Below, piece after piece: positions 34,979-37,575 of a stretch of 37,575 bases of DNA; positions within the stretch are counted from its first letter, which is position 1; every line of letters begins with the position of its first letter. The stretch is taken from the NCBI GenBank assembly GCA_030452305.1, contig JAKDMO010000004.1, positions 1 to 37,575 on the forward strand. Reading direction: 5' to 3'. The DNA comes from Alcaligenaceae bacterium. Its GTDB lineage: Bacteria > Pseudomonadota > Gammaproteobacteria > Burkholderiales > Burkholderiaceae_B. A program made the position numbers and the translations under genes. The notes under the pieces are model-generated. The model ran no database searches and had not been told where the DNA came from. It worked only from the letters and a program-made list of their open reading frames with translations.

Positions 34979-35883
34979 GCTTGGATAGAACCCACTTTGA
35001 TCAAGGCATTGCGCACAAGGGCATGGAATTGAGGCTCGAGCGGCGTAAGCGGCAGGCGATAGCCCAGCTGGCTGAGGCCCATTTCAGCGACCGCCCACTT
35101 CACGGGAATCGGATTGGCCTCGATAAAGAGCACTCGGTTCAGCTCGACAAGCATTGCATTGAGCTTGCGCACTGTCGGAACATCGCCGCGCACGGCAGCC
35201 ACGCACAGATCATGCATCAGGCGTGGAGCCACATTCGCCGTGACCGAGATATTCCCCCTCCCCCCCAGCAGCATCAGGGCGGCTGCCGTGGCGTCGTCAC
35301 CGCTGAACACCTGAAAATCTGCCGGGGCCTCGGCCAGCAGCTGTGCACAGCGCGCGATATTGCCGGTCGCGTCCTTTACACCGATCACGCCCGGCAACTG
35401 TGCAAGGCGCAGAATGGTCTCGTTGGATATATCGGCCACCGTCCGCCCGGGCACGTTGTACAGGATGCAGGGCAGGTCCACGGCCTCGGCAATCGCACGA
35501 AAATGCCGATACAGGCCTTCCTGGCCCGGCTTGTTGTAGTACGGGACCACCGACAGGCCGGCTGCCGCACCCGAAGATTTTGCGTGGCGCGAAAGCTCGA
35601 TCGCCTCGGCGGTAGAGTTGCCGCCCGTTCCGGCAATCACTGGGATCCGGCCCGCCGCGTGCTGTACCGCAAGCTCGATCAGTGCGGCCTGCTCGTCAAC
35701 CGTAACCGTGGGTGATTCGCCGGTCGTGCCGACAATGCTGAGTGCATCGGTTCCCTGCTCGACATGCCAGTCGATCAATTTTCGAAAGGCCTCAAGATCA
35801 AGCCGCCCATCGGGGTACATGGGCGTAACGAGGGCCACCATACTGCCCTCGAAAACGGGAACAGCGGAATCCGGACTAGCCAT
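34975..35883 (-). CDS. dapA: 4-hydroxy-tetrahydrodipicolinate synthase
   Basis: A 302-residue class I aldolase-type enzyme that condenses pyruvate and aspartate semialdehyde, the first committed step to lysine and diaminopimelate. Conserved parts: the GTTGESPTV loop, the catalytic tyrosine in YNVPGRT, the Schiff-base lysine in GVKDATGN, and FSGDDATA. The start follows GGAG in the leader. It is the first gene of the dapA-bamC operon, overlapping bamC by 4 nt. Confidence 0.96.
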   Translation of the reverse strand: MASPDSAVPVFEGSMVALVTPMYPDGRLDLEAFRKLIDWHVEQGTDALSIVGTTGESPTVTVDEQAALIELAVQHAAGRIPVIAGTGGNSTAEAIELSRHAKSSGAAAGLSVVPYYNKPGQEGLYRHFRAIAEAVDLPCILYNVPGRTVADISNETILRLAQLPGVIGVKDATGNIARCAQLLAEAPADFQVFSGDDATAAALMLLGGRGNISVTANVAPRLMHDLCVAAVRGDVPTVRKLNAMLVELNRVLFIEANPIPVKWAVAEMGLSQLGYRLPLTPLEPQFHALVRNALIKVGSIQA

Positions 35884-35969
35884 GATGAATATGATCTCCT
35901 GGACTCACCCGGGTGCGCCACGCAACCCAGGCGATTAAAGTTGCAAGTTTACCGGATAACCAGCCGGAT

Positions 35970-36626
35970 TTATAAGAAGGTATTGACAACAAGCTCGCCC
36001 AGGGCGAGCAAAGGCCTCAGAATCACCCAAAGCACCCCGGTGAACATCAGAACGATCAGAATCACCAGACCATAGGGCTCGATGCGCGAATACTGCCAGG
36101 CCAGGCGTGAGGGCAACAGGCTGAACACGATGCGCCCGCCATCCAGCGGAGGCAAGGGCACGAGATTCAGGGCCATCAGGATCAGGTTGACCTGCACCCC
36201 CGCCACCGCCATCCGCACCCAGAAATCGGCGTTGCTGTGTGCCACACCGGTATCGACCATCAGGCGCAGGGAAACGGCCCAGATGATGGCCATGATCAGG
36301 TTCGAGCCCGGCCCGGCCAGCGCCACCCAAAGCATGTCCCGCTTGGGGCGGCGCAGGCGGCTCCAGTCAACCGGTACTGGCTTGGCCCAGCCGAACAGCA
36401 GGCCGCCGCCGCCCAGCAGCTTGGTGCTGAACAACAAAACCAGCGGTACGACAATCGTACCGATCGGATCAATATGCCTGATGGGGTTCAGGCTGATGCG
36501 CCCGGCCTGCCAGGCCGTCGGATCACCAAACATACGCGCGACATAGCCGTGCGCAGCCTCGTGCAAGGTGATCCCAAAGAGCACCGGCAAAGCATAGACC
36601 GCAATGGTCTGAATCAACGAATCCAT
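35970..36626 (-). CDS. M50-family (site-2) membrane metalloprotease
   Basis: A 218-residue integral membrane protease of the S2P/YwhC-like M50 group, from ATG 36626 (MDSLIQTIAVYAL); the track's longer start adds an unrelated lead. The zinc motif HEAAH (His22, Glu23, His26) lies in the first helix, and the third ligand block is NLVPLPPLDGGRIVF, so the active site is complete. Other helices include LWVALAGPGSNLIMAIIWAVSL and LVILIVLMFTGVLWVIL. No PDZ domain is present, so it belongs to the small type. Substrate unknown. It lies upstream of dapA in the same direction. Confidence 0.92.
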   Translation of the reverse strand: MDSLIQTIAVYALPVLFGITLHEAAHGYVARMFGDPTAWQAGRISLNPIRHIDPIGTIVVPLVLLFSTKLLGGGGLLFGWAKPVPVDWSRLRRPKRDMLWVALAGPGSNLIMAIIWAVSLRLMVDTGVAHSNADFWVRMAVAGVQVNLILMALNLVPLPPLDGGRIVFSLLPSRLAWQYSRIEPYGLVILIVLMFTGVLWVILRPLLALGELVVNTFL

Positions 36627-36682
36627 AGTATTCCGTGCAAGAACCGCCGCCGGAACCAATCCGCCGACCCAGCCAGAATAGC

Positions 36683-37309
36683 CTAATCCAGGCCCAGCGT
36701 GCTTGGATCCCCACGGCCGCGTCGCACAACCTGTGGTGGATCGACCGTCAGATCGACCACCGTAGTAGGTTCGAACGGGCAGGCACCGCCATCGACGATT
36801 GCCGCCAGATCGTGCTCGTAGCGCGCAAAAATTTCCTGTGCGTCATTCAGGGGGTGTTCCTCGCCCTGCGGGATCAGCGTGGTGGACATCAGTGGTGTAC
36901 CCGCCGCCTCGATCAGGGCCAAGGTCACGCGATGATCCGGCACGCGGATCCCGATTGACTTGCGTGACGGGTGCGACACCCTGCGCGGCACCTCGCGCGT
37001 GGCCTCGAGGATGAAGGTCCACGGCCCGGGCGTCGCAGCCTTCAGCAGCCGGTACTGACGGTTATCGACCCGCGCAAAATTACTGATCTCGCCCAAATCG
37101 CGGCAAAGCAGCGTCAGATGATGCCGGTCATCAAGCCCCCGCAGCCTGCGCAAGGCATCAGCAGCGGCCTTATCGTCAAGCCGGGCGACGACAGCATAGC
37201 TGGAGTCGGTGGGCACGGCCACCAGACTGCCCTGGCCGAGGAGCTCGCCGGCCTGATGAAGCAGCCGGGATTGCGGGTTATCGGGATGTACGACGAAAAT
37301 TTGTGCCAT
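36683..37309 (-). CDS. yciO: YciO-type Sua5/YrdC-domain protein
   Basis: A 208-residue Sua5-YciO-YrdC domain protein, start ATG 37309 (MAQIFVVHPDNPQ). The family makes threonylcarbamoyl-AMP for tRNA t6A modification or binds RNA. Features: VAVPTDSSYAVVARLDDKAA, ATPGPWTFILEATREVPRRVSHPSRKSIGIRVP, and STTLIPQGEE. The overall form and length match YciO more than TsaC/Sua5, and YciO's activity is not settled. In many betaproteobacteria it is the second YrdC paralogue. The 5' leader holds a 17-bp tandem duplication. Confidence 0.88.
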   Translation of the reverse strand: MAQIFVVHPDNPQSRLLHQAGELLGQGSLVAVPTDSSYAVVARLDDKAAADALRRLRGLDDRHHLTLLCRDLGEISNFARVDNRQYRLLKAATPGPWTFILEATREVPRRVSHPSRKSIGIRVPDHRVTLALIEAAGTPLMSTTLIPQGEEHPLNDAQEIFARYEHDLAAIVDGGACPFEPTTVVDLTVDPPQVVRRGRGDPSTLGLD

Positions 37310-37312
37310 AAG

Positions 37313-37346
37313 AAGGTTCCTGTATTTCGAAGGTTCCTGTATTTCG
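37313..37346. repeat. 17-bp perfect tandem duplication in the yciO leader
   Basis: AAGGTTCCTGTATTTCG occurs twice in direct tandem (37313-37329 and 37330-37346), 4 to 37 bp upstream of the yciO start. On the sense strand the unit ends AGGAACCTT, so it duplicates the AGGAA Shine-Dalgarno-like sequence. Confidence 0.85.
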
Positions 37347-37463
37347 GGGGGCCCTGCATGGTACTCAAGCGCTGCGCCAACCGATAACATGACGGAAAAT
37401 GCGCCATTGATCAAGGGGCGGGTTTTGCGGCGGACCCGCCGGCCGAAAGCACACAGTTCATGC

Positions 37464-37469
37464 TAGAAT
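37464..37469 (+). promoter_or_regulatory. Possible -10 element of the tRNA-His promoter
   Basis: TAGAAT lies about 50 bp upstream of the tRNA and is followed by a GC-rich start region. A matching -35 is not clear. Confidence 0.3.
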
Positions 37470-37520
37470 CGCTTTTCTTCGGGTCGATTCAAGGGCTTGC
37501 CTTAATTTACCCGATACAAC

Positions 37521-37575
37521 GGTGGCCGTAGCTCAGTTGGTAGAGTCCCGGATTGTGATTCCGGTTGTCGTGGGT
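37521..37575 (+). tRNA. tRNA-His (GTG anticodon), 3' end outside window
   Basis: GGTGGCCGTAGCTCAGTTGG matches the 5' half of tRNA-His, with the extra G at -1 found only in tRNA-His, the D arm and the anticodon loop TTGTGAT (anticodon GTG). The first D-stem pair to close is G-T (GCTC with GAGT). The sequence ends inside the T arm (GTGGGT), so the T loop and acceptor 3' strand lie beyond the window. Confidence 0.95.

Overview
The window looks like a chromosome segment of a Gram-negative betaproteobacterium, most likely in the Burkholderiales and plausibly Alcaligenaceae-like. The signs are high GC, Tat- and Sec-exported proteins with an outer-membrane CopB, a dapA-bamC pair, a mutS-cysJIG run, and a tRNA-His with the usual extra 5' G. 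The genus is an inference; no rRNA or species marker is present.

Layout. (a) 1-2698: an acyl-CoA synthetase (cut by the left edge) and an SCP-x type thiolase on the minus strand, divergent from a PAS-LuxR regulator across a spacer rich in inverted repeats. (b) 2713-5121: a DUF488 protein, a yceJ-yceI-like cytochrome b561/YceI pair, and a small HMA copper chaperone behind a MerR/CueR-type promoter. (c) 5181-5896: a Phd/VapB-VapC type toxin-antitoxin pair with a tandem-palindrome operator. (d) 6071-12654: accessory metabolic and efflux genes. These are an MFS exporter with a Tat-exported alpha/beta hydrolase and a divergent LysR regulator, then an NmrA-like reductase and an EamA transporter with a divergent MocR-type regulator.

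(e) About 12655-24785: a composite copper-resistance island. It starts with a scar, an IS3-family orfA 5' end fused to a piece of the conjugation gene trbI. It then carries a P1B copper ATPase, a cop operon on the minus strand (copA multicopper oxidase, copB, cupredoxin, membrane-anchored cytochrome c, DUF411 protein), a Cys-rich Csp-like copper-storage protein fused to a dsbD fragment, and the copRS two-component system. A ykvA/CDF gene scar and mntP with a riboswitch-like leader close it. Three inverted repeats of the CopR/CusR 'cop box' kind sit upstream of the ATPase, copA and copR, so one regulator probably controls the whole island.

(f) 24783-26078: a cas3 gene of type I cut off after its first helicase domain, exactly where the island's mntP leader begins. 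The remaining cas genes and any CRISPR array are absent from the window. (g) 26195-37575: core genes. These are mutS, the assimilatory sulfite-reductase set cysJ-cysI-cysG, bamC (with an apparent frameshift) and dapA, an M50 metalloprotease, yciO, and the first 55 nt of tRNA-His.

How it works together: cytoplasmic Cu(I) is pumped out by the ATPase and bound by CopZ- and Csp-like proteins. In the periplasm CopA is predicted to oxidise Cu(I), with CopB, the cupredoxin and cytochrome c as partners, under CopRS control. The most notable feature is that copper and manganese defence genes now occupy the place where the rest of a CRISPR-Cas operon would be expected. The window holds at least four gene-fusion scars.
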